From Bacteroidales bacterium (GTDB taxonomy: Bacteria; Bacteroidota; Bacteroidia; Bacteroidales; CG2-30-32-10), in NCBI GenBank assembly GCA_035353855.1, contig DAOQAK010000030.1, forward strand, positions 1 to 49,284: a stretch of DNA of 49,284 bases, in the 5' to 3' direction. Of this stretch, positions 25,532-34,011 are shown one piece after another. Under the pieces are notes generated by a model. It did no database searches and was not told where the DNA came from. It saw only the letters and a list, made by a program, of their open reading frames with translations. A program made the position numbers and the translations under genes. How positions within the stretch are numbered: the first letter of the stretch is position 1; every line of letters begins with the position of its first letter.

Positions 25532-26677
25532 ATGATTATATCAAGATTGATATTAAAGAATTGGAAAAATTTTAAAGATGTAGATATTGAGCTAAAAGAA
25601 AGGGTTTTTCTAATAGGGGCGAATGCTTCAGGTAAATCTAATCTGTTGGATGTTTTTCGATTTTTAAGAGATATTGCAAAACCTGGAGGTGGATTACAAA
25701 AAGCAGTAACTGATAGAGGTGGGATTTCTAAAATTCGCTCTCTGGCAGCAAGAAGACATCCAGATGTAGAAATTGAAGTTCATATTTCTGATTTTGGTTC
25801 AGAAGAAATTATTTGGAAATATGCTATTGGAATTAAACAGGAAGCAAGAGGTTATAGACTTCCTTATTTATCTTATGAAAAAGTTTGGGATGGAAATAAA
25901 TTAATAATAAATCGTCCAGAAGATGATGATAAAAAAGATAAAGTTAGATTAACACAAACTTATCTTGAACAAATTAATACTAATAAAGATTTCAGGGAGA
26001 TTTCAAGATTTTTTGAAAATGCACTTTATCTACATTTAGTGCCTCAATTATTAAAATATCCTTCTGCTTTTACAGGGCAAGATTTACCAGGTGATCCTTT
26101 TGGAAAAGGATTTTTGGAACGTGTTGCAAAAACAAATGAAAAAACTCGTAAAGCATGGTTAAATAAAATTGAACATGCTCTTAAGATAGCTGTCCCACAA
26201 TTGACGAATCTTGAATATACAACAGAAAGAGGTTATCCTCATCTTGAAGTTACATATTCACATTGGAGACCTGGTGCAGGAAGGCAAAGAGAAGAACAGT
26301 TTAGTGATGGAACACTTAGATTAATCGGTCTTCTATGGTTATTACAGGAAGGTGATTCTTTATTATTACTTGAAGAACCTGAACTTTCGTTAAATGGAGC
26401 AATAGTTTCAAAATTAGCACCGTTAATATATAAACTTCAAAAACAAAGAAAAAGACAAGTATTAATTTCTACTCACAGTTCAGATTTATTAAATGACAGA
26501 GGTATTTCTTTAAAAGAAATTGCAGTATTGGAACCTGCATCGGAAGGTACTAAAATAACAATTGCTTCAAATATTAAAGATGTAAAAAAAATGCTTGATA
26601 CAGGAATGAGTCCTGCATCAGCAATATTACCCCGAGTGAAACCAAAAGATATTAATCAACTATCTCTTGAAATATAA
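25532..26677 (+). CDS. AAA family ATPase (OLD/RecF-like), putative defence module subunit
   Basis: 381-residue ABC-type ATPase without membrane segments. It opens with MIISRLILKNWKNFKDVDIEL, then Walker A GANASGKS (29-36). The insert domain runs from about 60 to 245, the signature-like QFSDGTLRLIGLL is at 256-268, Walker B LLLLEEPELSLNG includes E281/E282, and the switch region is QVLISTHSSDLLND. This is the AAA_21 layout. The next gene starts one base after the stop and encodes a TOPRIM-like acidic protein, so the two form a module. Such pairs are found as mobile anti-phage or genome-maintenance cassettes. Its many AGA/TTA codons differ from the neighbouring GT genes. The defence role is inference. 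Confidence 0.88.
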   Translation: MIISRLILKNWKNFKDVDIELKERVFLIGANASGKSNLLDVFRFLRDIAKPGGGLQKAVTDRGGISKIRSLAARRHPDVEIEVHISDFGSEEIIWKYAIGIKQEARGYRLPYLSYEKVWDGNKLIINRPEDDDKKDKVRLTQTYLEQINTNKDFREISRFFENALYLHLVPQLLKYPSAFTGQDLPGDPFGKGFLERVAKTNEKTRKAWLNKIEHALKIAVPQLTNLEYTTERGYPHLEVTYSHWRPGAGRQREEQFSDGTLRLIGLLWLLQEGDSLLLLEEPELSLNGAIVSKLAPLIYKLQKQRKRQVLISTHSSDLLNDRGISLKEIAVLEPASEGTKITIASNIKDVKKMLDTGMSPASAILPRVKPKDINQLSLEI

Positions 26678-26678
26678 A

Positions 26679-27278
26679 ATGAATCCTATTCCTCTGAACC
26701 TTGTATTTGAAGACCAAATCAGCGAATTTGTAATGAGAAAACTTGCAGCTATTTGTGATGACAAATTCTTTATTTCTTATTCATATTACGAAGAAGGATT
26801 TGGGTATATAAAAAAAAATATAGATGGTTTTAATGAAGCATCGAAAGGTTGTGCTTTTTTTGTTCTCACAGATTTGGACAAAACCGATTGTGCTCCAACT
26901 TTAATTAAAAATTGGTTGAATAAAAAGGTTCACAATAATTTAATTTTTAGAGTTGCTGTCAGAGAAGTTGAAGCATGGTTGTTGGCAGATATAGAAGGAT
27001 TCTCGGAATATACAGGAATATCAATTGCTAATTTTTATGATAATCCTGAAAAGATTGATGATCCAAAGATTGAACTTTTTAGATTGATAAAAAAATGTCG
27101 AAAAAGAGAAATTAGAGAAGATATATTACCAAAAGATGAATATGCGAAAATAGGTCCTAATTATAATGAGAGATTAGGTGAATTTGTTTTTAAGTATTGG
27201 AATGTTGAAAGGGCGGCAAAGCGTTCAATTAGTTTAAAAAAAGCACTTTCTCACCTTTCAAGATTTGATTATATTTAA
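26679..27278 (+). CDS. TOPRIM-like/DUF4276-type partner of the AAA ATPase
   Basis: 199 residues from the ATG at 26679, which is one base after the ATPase stop; an upstream TTG at 26667 would add four residues and overlap, and I prefer the ATG. Conserved acidic clusters fit a TOPRIM-like nuclease fold: LVFEDQISE (E11, D12, E16), FVLTDLDKTD (D65, D67, D70), AVREVEAWLLAD (E96, E98, D104), then IREDILPK and IGPNYNERLGEFV. The spacing and partner gene resemble the AAA + DUF4276 or RloB-like pairs. I infer nucleic-acid cleavage controlled by the ATPase, but no activity is shown. No other toxin or antitoxin is adjacent. Confidence 0.72.
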   Translation: MNPIPLNLVFEDQISEFVMRKLAAICDDKFFISYSYYEEGFGYIKKNIDGFNEASKGCAFFVLTDLDKTDCAPTLIKNWLNKKVHNNLIFRVAVREVEAWLLADIEGFSEYTGISIANFYDNPEKIDDPKIELFRLIKKCRKREIREDILPKDEYAKIGPNYNERLGEFVFKYWNVERAAKRSISLKKALSHLSRFDYI

Positions 27279-27295
27279 AACAAAAGATATTATTA

Positions 27296-28426
27296 ATGAG
27301 TACAAAAAAAATAGTTATCATTGGCTCGGCTTATCCCTTACGCGGTGGAGGTCTTGCAACATATAATGAACGACTTGCCCTTGAATATATACGAAATGGT
27401 TGTGATGTTACTATATATACATTTTCATTACAATATCCCTCTTTTCTTTTTCCAGGTAAAACACAGTATTCAGAAGGTCCCGCGCCAAAAGATTTAAATA
27501 TTAAAATTACTGTCAATTCCATAAATCCACTTACCTGGCTGAAAACAGGCAAAGAAATTCGCAAACTAAAACCGGATATTGTTATAATAAAATTCTGGAT
27601 TCCTTTTATGGGTCCATGTTTGGGAAAGATTGCGCGCATCATTAAAAAAAATAATCATACAAAAATAGTTTCTATTATTGATAATATAATTCCTCATGAA
27701 AAAAGATCTGGCGACAGGATGCTTGCGAATTATTTTGTTAAGGCAATTGATGGTTTTGTAGTTATGTCGAAATCAGTTCTGAATGATTTGGAAACATTTG
27801 ATAAGAGCAAACCTAAAGTTTTTTGTTTGCATCCACTGTATGATAATTATGGAGAAATAATTCCTAAAGAAATTGCAAAACAAAAACTAGGGTTGAATAA
27901 TTCATTAAAATATTTATTATTCTTTGGATTTATCAGGGATTACAAAGGCCTCGACCTTTTGCTCGAAGCATTTTCGAAATGTATTGAAAAAGATAAAACT
28001 TTAAGACTAATTGTAGCCGGCGAATTTTATACCGATTCAAAACCCTATTTAGAAATTATAAAAAAGCATAAACTGGAAGAATATGTTTTAATGCATACTG
28101 ATTTTATTCCCGATGAAAAAGTAGCAGAATATTTTTGTGCATCAGATATTGTAGTTCAGCCATACAAAGATGCAACACAAAGCGGCGTTACACAAATTGC
28201 ATATCATTTTAATAAACCAATGATAGTAACTGATGTGGGTGGACTTGCAGAAATAATCCCTGATGAAAAAGTTGGCTATGTTGTAAAACCTGTGATTTCT
28301 GAAATTACTGATGCAATCCTGAAATTTTATCAACAAAATAAAGAGAATGATTTTTCGGCAAATGCCAGAATTGAAAAAGAAAAATATTCCTGGAATAATA
28401 TGCTTAAAGCGATTGAACAAATTTAA
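27296..28426 (+). CDS. GT4 family glycosyltransferase
   Basis: 376-residue GT-B glycosyltransferase. The N-terminus IVIIGSAYPLRGGGLATYNERLALEY is the glycine-rich loop of GT4 enzymes. The central KYLLFFGFIRDYKGLDLLLEAF marks the start of the second Rossmann domain. Near the C-terminus, VVQPYKDATQSGVTQIAYHF is the donor-site segment, though a strict EX7E is not evident. No signal or membrane helix, so a cytoplasmic, membrane-associated enzyme of envelope polysaccharide assembly is likely. The start lies 17 bases after the TOPRIM-like gene. Its codon style resembles the older operon genes more than the ATPase pair does. Confidence 0.88.
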   Translation: MSTKKIVIIGSAYPLRGGGLATYNERLALEYIRNGCDVTIYTFSLQYPSFLFPGKTQYSEGPAPKDLNIKITVNSINPLTWLKTGKEIRKLKPDIVIIKFWIPFMGPCLGKIARIIKKNNHTKIVSIIDNIIPHEKRSGDRMLANYFVKAIDGFVVMSKSVLNDLETFDKSKPKVFCLHPLYDNYGEIIPKEIAKQKLGLNNSLKYLLFFGFIRDYKGLDLLLEAFSKCIEKDKTLRLIVAGEFYTDSKPYLEIIKKHKLEEYVLMHTDFIPDEKVAEYFCASDIVVQPYKDATQSGVTQIAYHFNKPMIVTDVGGLAEIIPDEKVGYVVKPVISEITDAILKFYQQNKENDFSANARIEKEKYSWNNMLKAIEQI

Positions 28427-28437
28427 AATTCTTTACT

Positions 28438-29124
28438 ATGAAAAAAGTATTTTTAGTTTTATTTGTATTGATATCTTCAACAGTGATTAGTCAAAACACA
28501 AACACTGACTCTGTAAAAGTAAAATTACCGAAACCTTCATTAAAAGGCAGTATGTCGGTTGAAGAAGCTTTATCGGTTAGGCGTTCAATAAGAGTATATA
28601 AAGACACATCACTCACGTTAAAAGAAGTTTCCCAAATACTTTGGGCTGCATATGGAATAACGGATACCATACGACGAAATGGTATCGGCTTGCATACAGC
28701 GCCATCGGCAATGGCATTGTATCCCTTATCAATTTATATTGTTGCAGGAAATATTTTGGATTTGCCATCAGGAATATATCGTTATCACCCGAAAGGGCAT
28801 TACCTGTCGTTAATAAAATCCGGTGATTACAGAACCGATTTATACGAGGCATCAAATAACCAGTATATGATAAAATCAGCGCCATTCAATATTGTTTATT
28901 CTGCTGATACTTCATTGGTGAATAACAGATACGGTAAAAATACAGGTATAATTATGGCCAGCATGGACCTTGGTCATTCCGCTGAAAATGTTTATTTACA
29001 AGCAACAGCTTTGGATTTGGGAACTTGTGCTGTAGGCGGATTAAAGCCCGAAAAAGTTGCTGCAATATTTAATATGACGGAGAATGAGAAAGCTGTTTAT
29101 ATTATGCCTGTTGGCAGATATTAA
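28438..29124 (+). CDS. SagB-type nitroreductase family protein (exported)
   Basis: 228-residue FMN-dependent nitroreductase-like protein with an N-terminal signal peptide (MKKVFLVLFVLISSTVISQ). The family core is clear: VEEALSVRRSIRVYKDTSLTLKEVSQILWAAYGIT, RRNGIGLHTAPSAMALYPLSIYIV, GIYRYHPKGHYLSLIKSGD, and the C-terminal MDLGHSAENVYLQATALDLGTCAVGG. Arg residues near RRSIR and the LHTAPSAMALYP loop bind the flavin phosphate in homologues. An exported nitroreductase is unusual because FMN is normally cytoplasmic, although such SagB-like proteins recur in Bacteroidota. It is 11 bases after the GT4 and is followed by a close paralogue. Confidence 0.88.
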   Translation: MKKVFLVLFVLISSTVISQNTNTDSVKVKLPKPSLKGSMSVEEALSVRRSIRVYKDTSLTLKEVSQILWAAYGITDTIRRNGIGLHTAPSAMALYPLSIYIVAGNILDLPSGIYRYHPKGHYLSLIKSGDYRTDLYEASNNQYMIKSAPFNIVYSADTSLVNNRYGKNTGIIMASMDLGHSAENVYLQATALDLGTCAVGGLKPEKVAAIFNMTENEKAVYIMPVGRY

Positions 29125-29159
29125 TTTATAATGATAAATAAATTTTAATAATATTTCTT

Positions 29160-29316
29160 ATGATAAAAAATATTCACTTTGCATTTGGAAAAATAATATT
29201 TTTCTTTTGCCTGGTTTTTTATCGCAAATGCTGCTGTTAGTCAGGATTCTTCGTTAGTAAGCAAAACTAACGATACCGTAAGCATAAATTTACCAAAACC
29301 TTTAACAACTTGCGGA
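29160..29316 (+). other. Out-of-frame 5' part of the second nitroreductase gene
   Basis: From ATG 29160 the frame reads MIKNIHFAFGKIIFFFCLVF, a signal peptide start, then hits a stop after a T6 run (29215-29220). With one T fewer the frame would join the downstream reading FIANAAVSQDSSLVSKT and continue into the 29317 ORF. That reconstructs a complete signal peptide, cleavage site and linker like those of the first copy. So a single-base frameshift has probably occurred here. Confidence 0.7.
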
Positions 29317-29898
29317 ATGTCGCTGGTTGAATCATTATGGAAAAGGCGTTCAATAAGGGTATATAAAGATACCTGTCTTTCACTTAATGAAGTTTCTATG
29401 TTGTTGTGGGCGGCATATGGCGTTTCTGATTCTGTTAAATGGGGCGGTATAGGTCTGCATACAGCGCCATCAGCAGGTGCGCTGTATCCTTTAGAAGTAT
29501 ATTTAGTCGCAGGAAATATTACAGGTTTACCTTCAGGTATATATAGATACCATCCATTAGGTCATTATCTAACGCTTATTAAATCGGGGGATTATAGGGT
29601 TGAATTATATGAAGCATCATTATATCAGGGAATGATAAAAAATGCATCTGCAAGTATTGTGTATTCTGCGGTTTTTGCAAGAACTACCGGTAAATACGGT
29701 AAAAGAGGGAGAGAGCGTTATGTGTGTATGGACCTGGGGCATTCCGGCGAAAATGTGTATTTGCAGGCTACTGCTATGGGTATAGGCACTTGTGCTATTG
29801 GCGCATTTGATGATAGCAAGATTTCAAAGATTATGCAAATGCCAAAAGTTGAAGAACCTCTTTACATAATGCCATTGGGCAAATTGAAGGATGAATAA
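29317..29898 (+). CDS. SagB-type nitroreductase family protein, second copy (5' frameshifted)
   Basis: 193-residue open frame covering the catalytic domain, a close paralogue of the preceding gene: LVESLWKRRSIRVYKDTCLSLNEVSMLLWAAYGVS, GGIGLHTAPSAGALYPLEVYLVAGN, GIYRYHPLGHYLTLIKSGD and MDLGHSGENVYLQATAMGIGTCAIGA. The ATG at 29317 is internal to the ancestral gene: the signal peptide lies upstream in another frame. If translated from here the protein would be cytoplasmic; if the T run is a sequencing error, the true gene is 29160-29898 and exported. The domain itself is intact, so decay is recent or absent. Confidence 0.8.
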   Translation: MSLVESLWKRRSIRVYKDTCLSLNEVSMLLWAAYGVSDSVKWGGIGLHTAPSAGALYPLEVYLVAGNITGLPSGIYRYHPLGHYLTLIKSGDYRVELYEASLYQGMIKNASASIVYSAVFARTTGKYGKRGRERYVCMDLGHSGENVYLQATAMGIGTCAIGAFDDSKISKIMQMPKVEEPLYIMPLGKLKDE

Positions 29899-29941
29899 TT
29901 TTAGAGCGAGCATTTCAACTTAAATTATCTGATTTATTTTT

Positions 29942-30116
29942 TTATTCCTTTTTACTTTTCTTTATCATCACTGCACCAATGATACAGAATAATAATCCTG
30001 CAATAGTACTAAACTTATTATAATTGGTAATTGACAAATAGAAATAAGCATTCCATATCAGCATAAGCAATCCAATCCAATCCAATCATTCCGAATATAT
30101 AACCTGTGGTTTTTAT
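29942..30116 (-). pseudogene. Frameshifted small two-helix membrane protein remnant
   Basis: Part of the 362-base gene-free stretch 29899-30260. On the minus strand one frame reads KTTGYIFGMIG and, after a shift, a second frame reads LLMLIWNAYFYLSITNYNKF and then TIAGLLFCIIGAVMIKKSKKE with a stop at 29942-29944. Joined, this is a typical small protein with two membrane helices. The break coincides with three tandem TCCAA units (30071-30085). The codon where a start would be expected is ATA, not ATG, at 30114-30116. I call it a decayed gene; chance is possible because the region is AT-rich. Confidence 0.4.
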
Positions 30117-30260
30117 ATGATATATTTGGATGTACTTCAAGTTTATTTCAAAAATATATAAAAATAAATTATCCAAATAGTAAAAGATTTTATAATTTTT
30201 ATTTTCTTCGAAATCAATTTCAAATATATGAATATTATAAAATTTTTTATCGAAAATATT

Positions 30261-32228
30261 TTACTTACAAAACAAAATAATTGCGTCATTAGCTTTTATA
30301 TTGCCTAATTCAGAGGCTTTGCTAAAATCGTTGCATGCGTCTGCGGTATCCTTCATTGCCAGCTTTAAGATAGCACGATTATAAAATGCCATATCATTTT
30401 TAGGATTGCCTTCAATGGCTTTGTTATAATCTTTCAGCGATGCATCATAATCGTTTAAAAGATATTCAATTTTTGCTTTATTCACAATATATTCCGAAGC
30501 GAATTTTGGATCCGCTTCAATAGCTTTGGTTACACTTATCAAAGCATTTGGAAAATCATTCAGGTTGAATTGAGAAAAGCTCATTTCGTTATACACAAAT
30601 GCAATATTTTCAATTTTGTTTTCTATCGCTTTCTTGTAATCGTCAATAGAAGCGGCATAATCCATCTGTTTTTGTTTTGCATGTGCACGGTTATAATATG
30701 CCAGTGCGTATTTATTGTCGATATTAATAGCTTCGGTATACCCGTCAATAGCCAGTTTCAGTGAGTCCATTTTGAAATAACATTTTGCGCGGCTGTTGTA
30801 TGCAGTAGCATATTTATAATTATGGTTTATCGCTTCATTATAATCCGATAAAGCTCCCTGAATGTCGTCGACATTAAATTTGCTGTTTCCTCTTGCCCAG
30901 TAACAATGACCAACATCGGGATTCTTAGCAATCACATCATCAAAAATAGTAATGTCGTTTTTCCAAACTGTATTTCTTTCGAAAGTAAGCACAGAAAAAA
31001 GAAGTGCAATACCTGCGAAAATAAACACAATATAGTTCTTCATTTTCTTGCTGTAGTTGCCGAATTTGTTGTCGGTGTAATCGCAATAAAGTTTTCCGGT
31101 AATAAAAAACAGCCCGATATATGGAATGTATGAATATCGTTCGGCTACAATAGCAAAGCCTACAGGAATGAATTGTAATACAAGAATAATGGTTATCAAA
31201 AAGAAAAGAAAACCAAAAATAAGTTCTTTGCGTACATTCTTAAATTTATAAATCAGGAAAACGATCAGCGCAATGCCAAGAGGGGCAAGGTAATAGAGCA
31301 GAGGTAAGGCTCCACCGGTTTTTAAAGGGTAATAATGAATTACAGAAAGCGAAAACGGAGCAATGGCTTTAACAATATAAAACATTACAGCATAGCTTAC
31401 CAAAAATATTTTATCAAAGAATGAAAAGTCGAAATTAAAATCGGTTAGCGCGGAAGTAGCGCCAGCCGAGCTTTGCGATAATATGGATACAATGCCAAAT
31501 ATTAACGAAAGAAGGAAATAAGGGATTTTTTCCAAATACGTTTTTAAAATATATTTGCGCTTCATGTAAAAATCAAAAAGCACTATGAGTGGCGCAAGGC
31601 ATACTGCTGCAGACTTCGACATAAGTGAAAATAAAAATAAAATTAAAGAATAAATAAGGTATTTGTATTTTGTATCGTCATAAATGTATTTCAAATAAGC
31701 GATTAGTGAACCTAAAAAGAAAAATGTATAAAGTACATCCTTGCGTTCCGAAATCCATGAAACCGATTCTACATGCATAGGATGAATACCGAAAAACAAA
31801 GCTACAATAACAGCAATCTCGATTCTTTTTGTTAGAAGATGGGTTAACCAAAATACCAGCAGTACATTTAATACATGAATCAATAAATTGAAAAAATGAA
31901 AATGAAATGCTCCGCTGCCAAATAAATTTGTTTCAATTGCTAATGATAATACTGTTAGCGGATGATAAATACCGGCAACATAACTTGAAAAGATAGTTCC
32001 GATATCATTTGCTGTTAATGCTTTAGCGTTGTCGGCGCTGGTTGTGTAAATAATATCATCGAAATTATATACAAAACTATTTTTCAGTGAATTTGAAAAA
32101 ACAATAATTGTTAGCAAGGCAATAAGCATAGCATAAATAATAACTTTTTTATCCTTGTTATTATTTATTGTTTTATTCTTTGTAGCAGCAACCTGTTTCT
32201 TTCCTTTGGTATTCTTTGCTTTTGCCAT
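30261..32228 (-). CDS. TMTC-like membrane protein with C-terminal TPR repeats
   Basis: 655-residue protein. About ten membrane helices lie between residues 28 and 410, followed by five to six TPR repeats (about 435-640, for example AYNSRAKCYFKMDSLKLAIDGYTEAI and AYYNRAHAKQKQMDYAASIDDYKKAI). The N-terminal half carries NFDDIIYTTS, an acidic luminal motif like GT-C glycosyltransferases, and HPMHVESVSWISERKDVLYTFFFL, a signature of this bacterial TMTC-like family. It is probably a membrane glycosyltransferase or scaffold; the substrate is unknown. The first ~27 residues are Lys-rich and cytoplasmic. It is transcribed alone from its own promoter on the minus strand. Confidence 0.85.
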   Translation of the reverse strand: MAKAKNTKGKKQVAATKNKTINNNKDKKVIIYAMLIALLTIIVFSNSLKNSFVYNFDDIIYTTSADNAKALTANDIGTIFSSYVAGIYHPLTVLSLAIETNLFGSGAFHFHFFNLLIHVLNVLLVFWLTHLLTKRIEIAVIVALFFGIHPMHVESVSWISERKDVLYTFFFLGSLIAYLKYIYDDTKYKYLIYSLILFLFSLMSKSAAVCLAPLIVLFDFYMKRKYILKTYLEKIPYFLLSLIFGIVSILSQSSAGATSALTDFNFDFSFFDKIFLVSYAVMFYIVKAIAPFSLSVIHYYPLKTGGALPLLYYLAPLGIALIVFLIYKFKNVRKELIFGFLFFLITIILVLQFIPVGFAIVAERYSYIPYIGLFFITGKLYCDYTDNKFGNYSKKMKNYIVFIFAGIALLFSVLTFERNTVWKNDITIFDDVIAKNPDVGHCYWARGNSKFNVDDIQGALSDYNEAINHNYKYATAYNSRAKCYFKMDSLKLAIDGYTEAINIDNKYALAYYNRAHAKQKQMDYAASIDDYKKAIENKIENIAFVYNEMSFSQFNLNDFPNALISVTKAIEADPKFASEYIVNKAKIEYLLNDYDASLKDYNKAIEGNPKNDMAFYNRAILKLAMKDTADACNDFSKASELGNIKANDAIILFCK

Positions 32229-32250
32229 TTTTTAAAAATGAAATTAGAAA

Positions 32251-32258
32251 CAAATATA
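32251..32258 (-). promoter_or_regulatory. -10 element for the TPR membrane protein
   Basis: TATATTTG on the minus strand matches TAnnTTTG, 22 bases upstream of the ATG at 32228. Confidence 0.55.
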
Positions 32259-32370
32259 ATATTTTCTCTGTGAAACTCTTATACCTGAATAAACTCAGTG
32301 CTTCATTTTTTTATGGTACCTGTCAGTGAATACCCGTTTGATCAGCGTTTACCCGCGTCGTTTATTACAG

Positions 32371-32641
32371 TTTTATGTTGATGGGTTATAGCAACTGGTT
32401 AAGTTATTTGTTATGAGTTAAAAGTTTTTTTACGATCGACTTTTGACTTTCAACAAGACTAACAGCTACAACTTACAACAGTTATAAAAAATAAAAGTCC
32501 CTGAATAATCAGAGACTTTCTTTATGTTTTATGTTGATAGGTTATAGCAACTGGTTAAGTTTAAAGTTTTAGGTTTAAAGTTTTTTTTTACAAACGACTT
32601 TTGACATCCAACCAGACCAGCAGCCACAAACCTACAACTTT
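32371..32641. repeat. Duplicated ~110-bp spacer flanking a terminator
   Basis: Within the 416-base gene-free stretch 32229-32644, TTTTATGTTGAT(G/A)GGTTATAGCAACTGGTTAAGTT occurs at 32371-32405 and 32527-32561. Each copy is followed by a similar run (poly-T, CGACTTTTGAC, CAGC-ACA-ACTT). The two copies surround the hairpin terminator at 32494-32519. No ORF is present. The rest of the stretch shows nothing I can name. Confidence 0.7.
32490..32519 (-). terminator. Rho-independent terminator of the serC-serA-DUF1015 operon
   Basis: On the minus strand AAAGTCTCTGA pairs with TCAGGGACTTT (one G-U) around a TTAT loop, followed by TATTTTTTAT. It lies about 125 bases after the DUF1015 stop, which fits the end of the serine operon. 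Confidence 0.75.
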
Positions 32642-32644
32642 CAA

Positions 32645-33886
32645 TTAATCCAAAAGATGCACCACCAGTCCGCTTCTCAGCTTTGGCTCAAACCAGGTAG
32701 TTTTTGGAGGCATGATGTTTCCTGTATCAGCAATTGTAATTAATTGTTTCATTGAAACAGGATAAAGCGCAAAAGCAACTTTCATCTCGCCACTGTCCAC
32801 ACGTTTTTTTAATTCACCAAGTCCACGTATACCGCCAACAAAATCAATTCTTTTATCGGTTCTTAAATCTTTAATCCCAAGAATTTGATCCAGTATAAGA
32901 TTGGAAAGTATGGTAACATCAAGCACACCGATAGGGTCGTTATCATTGTATGTTCCGGGTTTTGCATTTAAAGCATACCACTTGCCATCCAAATACATTC
33001 CGAACTCGTGCAGTTTTACGGGTTTAAATATTTCATGACCTTTTTCGGTAACAGAAAATTTCTCTTTTAATTTTTCCACAAGTTGAGCAGGAGTAAGTCC
33101 ATTTAGATCTTTTACTACGCGGTTATAATCAATGATGTTTAATTGATTATCTGGGAATATAACAGCGAGAAAATAATTATATTCTTCTTTTCCTGTATGG
33201 TTCGGGTTTTTCTGTTTTTTTTCATTTCCTACTAAAGCGGCAGCAGCAGTGCGGTGATGACCATCGGCTACATATAAGTAAGGAACTTTTTTAGCAAAAA
33301 GCTCAGTTATTTTTTTAATAGTGGCATCATCATCTATTAGCCAGAATTCATGGCCGAATCCATCATCTGTAACAAAATCATAGATTGCCGGTGTCTTTGT
33401 AATTTTATTTACAATATCATCAATCTCCGCAACAGCAGGGTAGGAGAAGAAAACAGGTTCAATATTAGCATTGTTGTTTCTCACATGTTTCATGCGATCT
33501 TCTTCCTTGTCCTTGCGGGTAAGTTCGTGTTTCTTGATAATGCCATTCATGTAGTCATCAACATTGGCGCAGGCAACAAGACCATATTGTGTGCGACCTA
33601 TCATTGTCTGAGCATACACGTAATACATTTCTTTTTTTTCAGGAACAAGCCATCCGTTCTTTTGCCACTTTTTAAAATTCTCAACAGCTTTGTCATATAC
33701 TGCTTGTGTGTGTTCATCTGTTCCCGGGGCAAAATCTATTTCCGGTTTTGTAATATGTAACAGCGATTTTTCTGTTGCTTCTGCTCTTGCTTCAGCTGAA
33801 TTAAGAACATCATAAGGACGAGATGCAACTTCTTTTACAATTTCTTTCGGCGGACGTAGTCCTTTGAATGGTTTTATTATTGACAT
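32645..33886 (-). CDS. DUF1015 family protein, third gene of the serine operon
   Basis: 413-residue cytoplasmic protein of the conserved DUF1015 family. Landmarks are the N-terminal IIKPFKGLRPPKEIVKEVASRPYDVL, the middle KKHELTRKDKEEDRMKHV (H120, E121) with NIEPVFFSYP, and VADGHHRTAAA (D208-R212). The DGHHRxxA motif resembles the ParB/sulfiredoxin fold found in the free-serine kinases SerK and SbnI. It lies 125 bases downstream of serA and after serC on the same strand, an association I recognise from other Bacteroidota. No phosphoserine phosphatase (serB) is visible in the window. I infer a role in serine or O-phosphoserine metabolism; this is not established here. Confidence 0.85.
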   Translation of the reverse strand: MSIIKPFKGLRPPKEIVKEVASRPYDVLNSAEARAEATEKSLLHITKPEIDFAPGTDEHTQAVYDKAVENFKKWQKNGWLVPEKKEMYYVYAQTMIGRTQYGLVACANVDDYMNGIIKKHELTRKDKEEDRMKHVRNNNANIEPVFFSYPAVAEIDDIVNKITKTPAIYDFVTDDGFGHEFWLIDDDATIKKITELFAKKVPYLYVADGHHRTAAAALVGNEKKQKNPNHTGKEEYNYFLAVIFPDNQLNIIDYNRVVKDLNGLTPAQLVEKLKEKFSVTEKGHEIFKPVKLHEFGMYLDGKWYALNAKPGTYNDNDPIGVLDVTILSNLILDQILGIKDLRTDKRIDFVGGIRGLGELKKRVDSGEMKVAFALYPVSMKQLITIADTGNIMPPKTTWFEPKLRSGLVVHLLD

Positions 33887-33935
33887 ATTTTATAGTTAAA
33901 AAGTTAATAAGTAGATAAGTTAGCAAGATAAAAGA

Positions 33936-33963
33936 ATCCGCCGCAGCATGAGCATTGGCGGAT
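33936..33963 (-). terminator. Weak hairpin between serA and DUF1015
   Basis: ATCCGCC (33936-33942) and GGCGGAT (33957-33963) form a 7-bp stem with a 14-base loop. On the minus strand it is followed by TCTTTTATC, a poor T-tract. It may attenuate transcription between serA and DUF1015 rather than end it. Confidence 0.35.
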
Positions 33964-34011
33964 ATTTTAATTTTAATAATTTGAACGTTGAACTTTAAAC
34001 ATTGAACTTTT

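Noticed and set aside
26667..26678. TTG start at 26667 for the TOPRIM-like protein
   Set aside because: It would overlap the ATPase stop and add four residues; the ATG at 26679 is one base after that stop and fits coupled translation.
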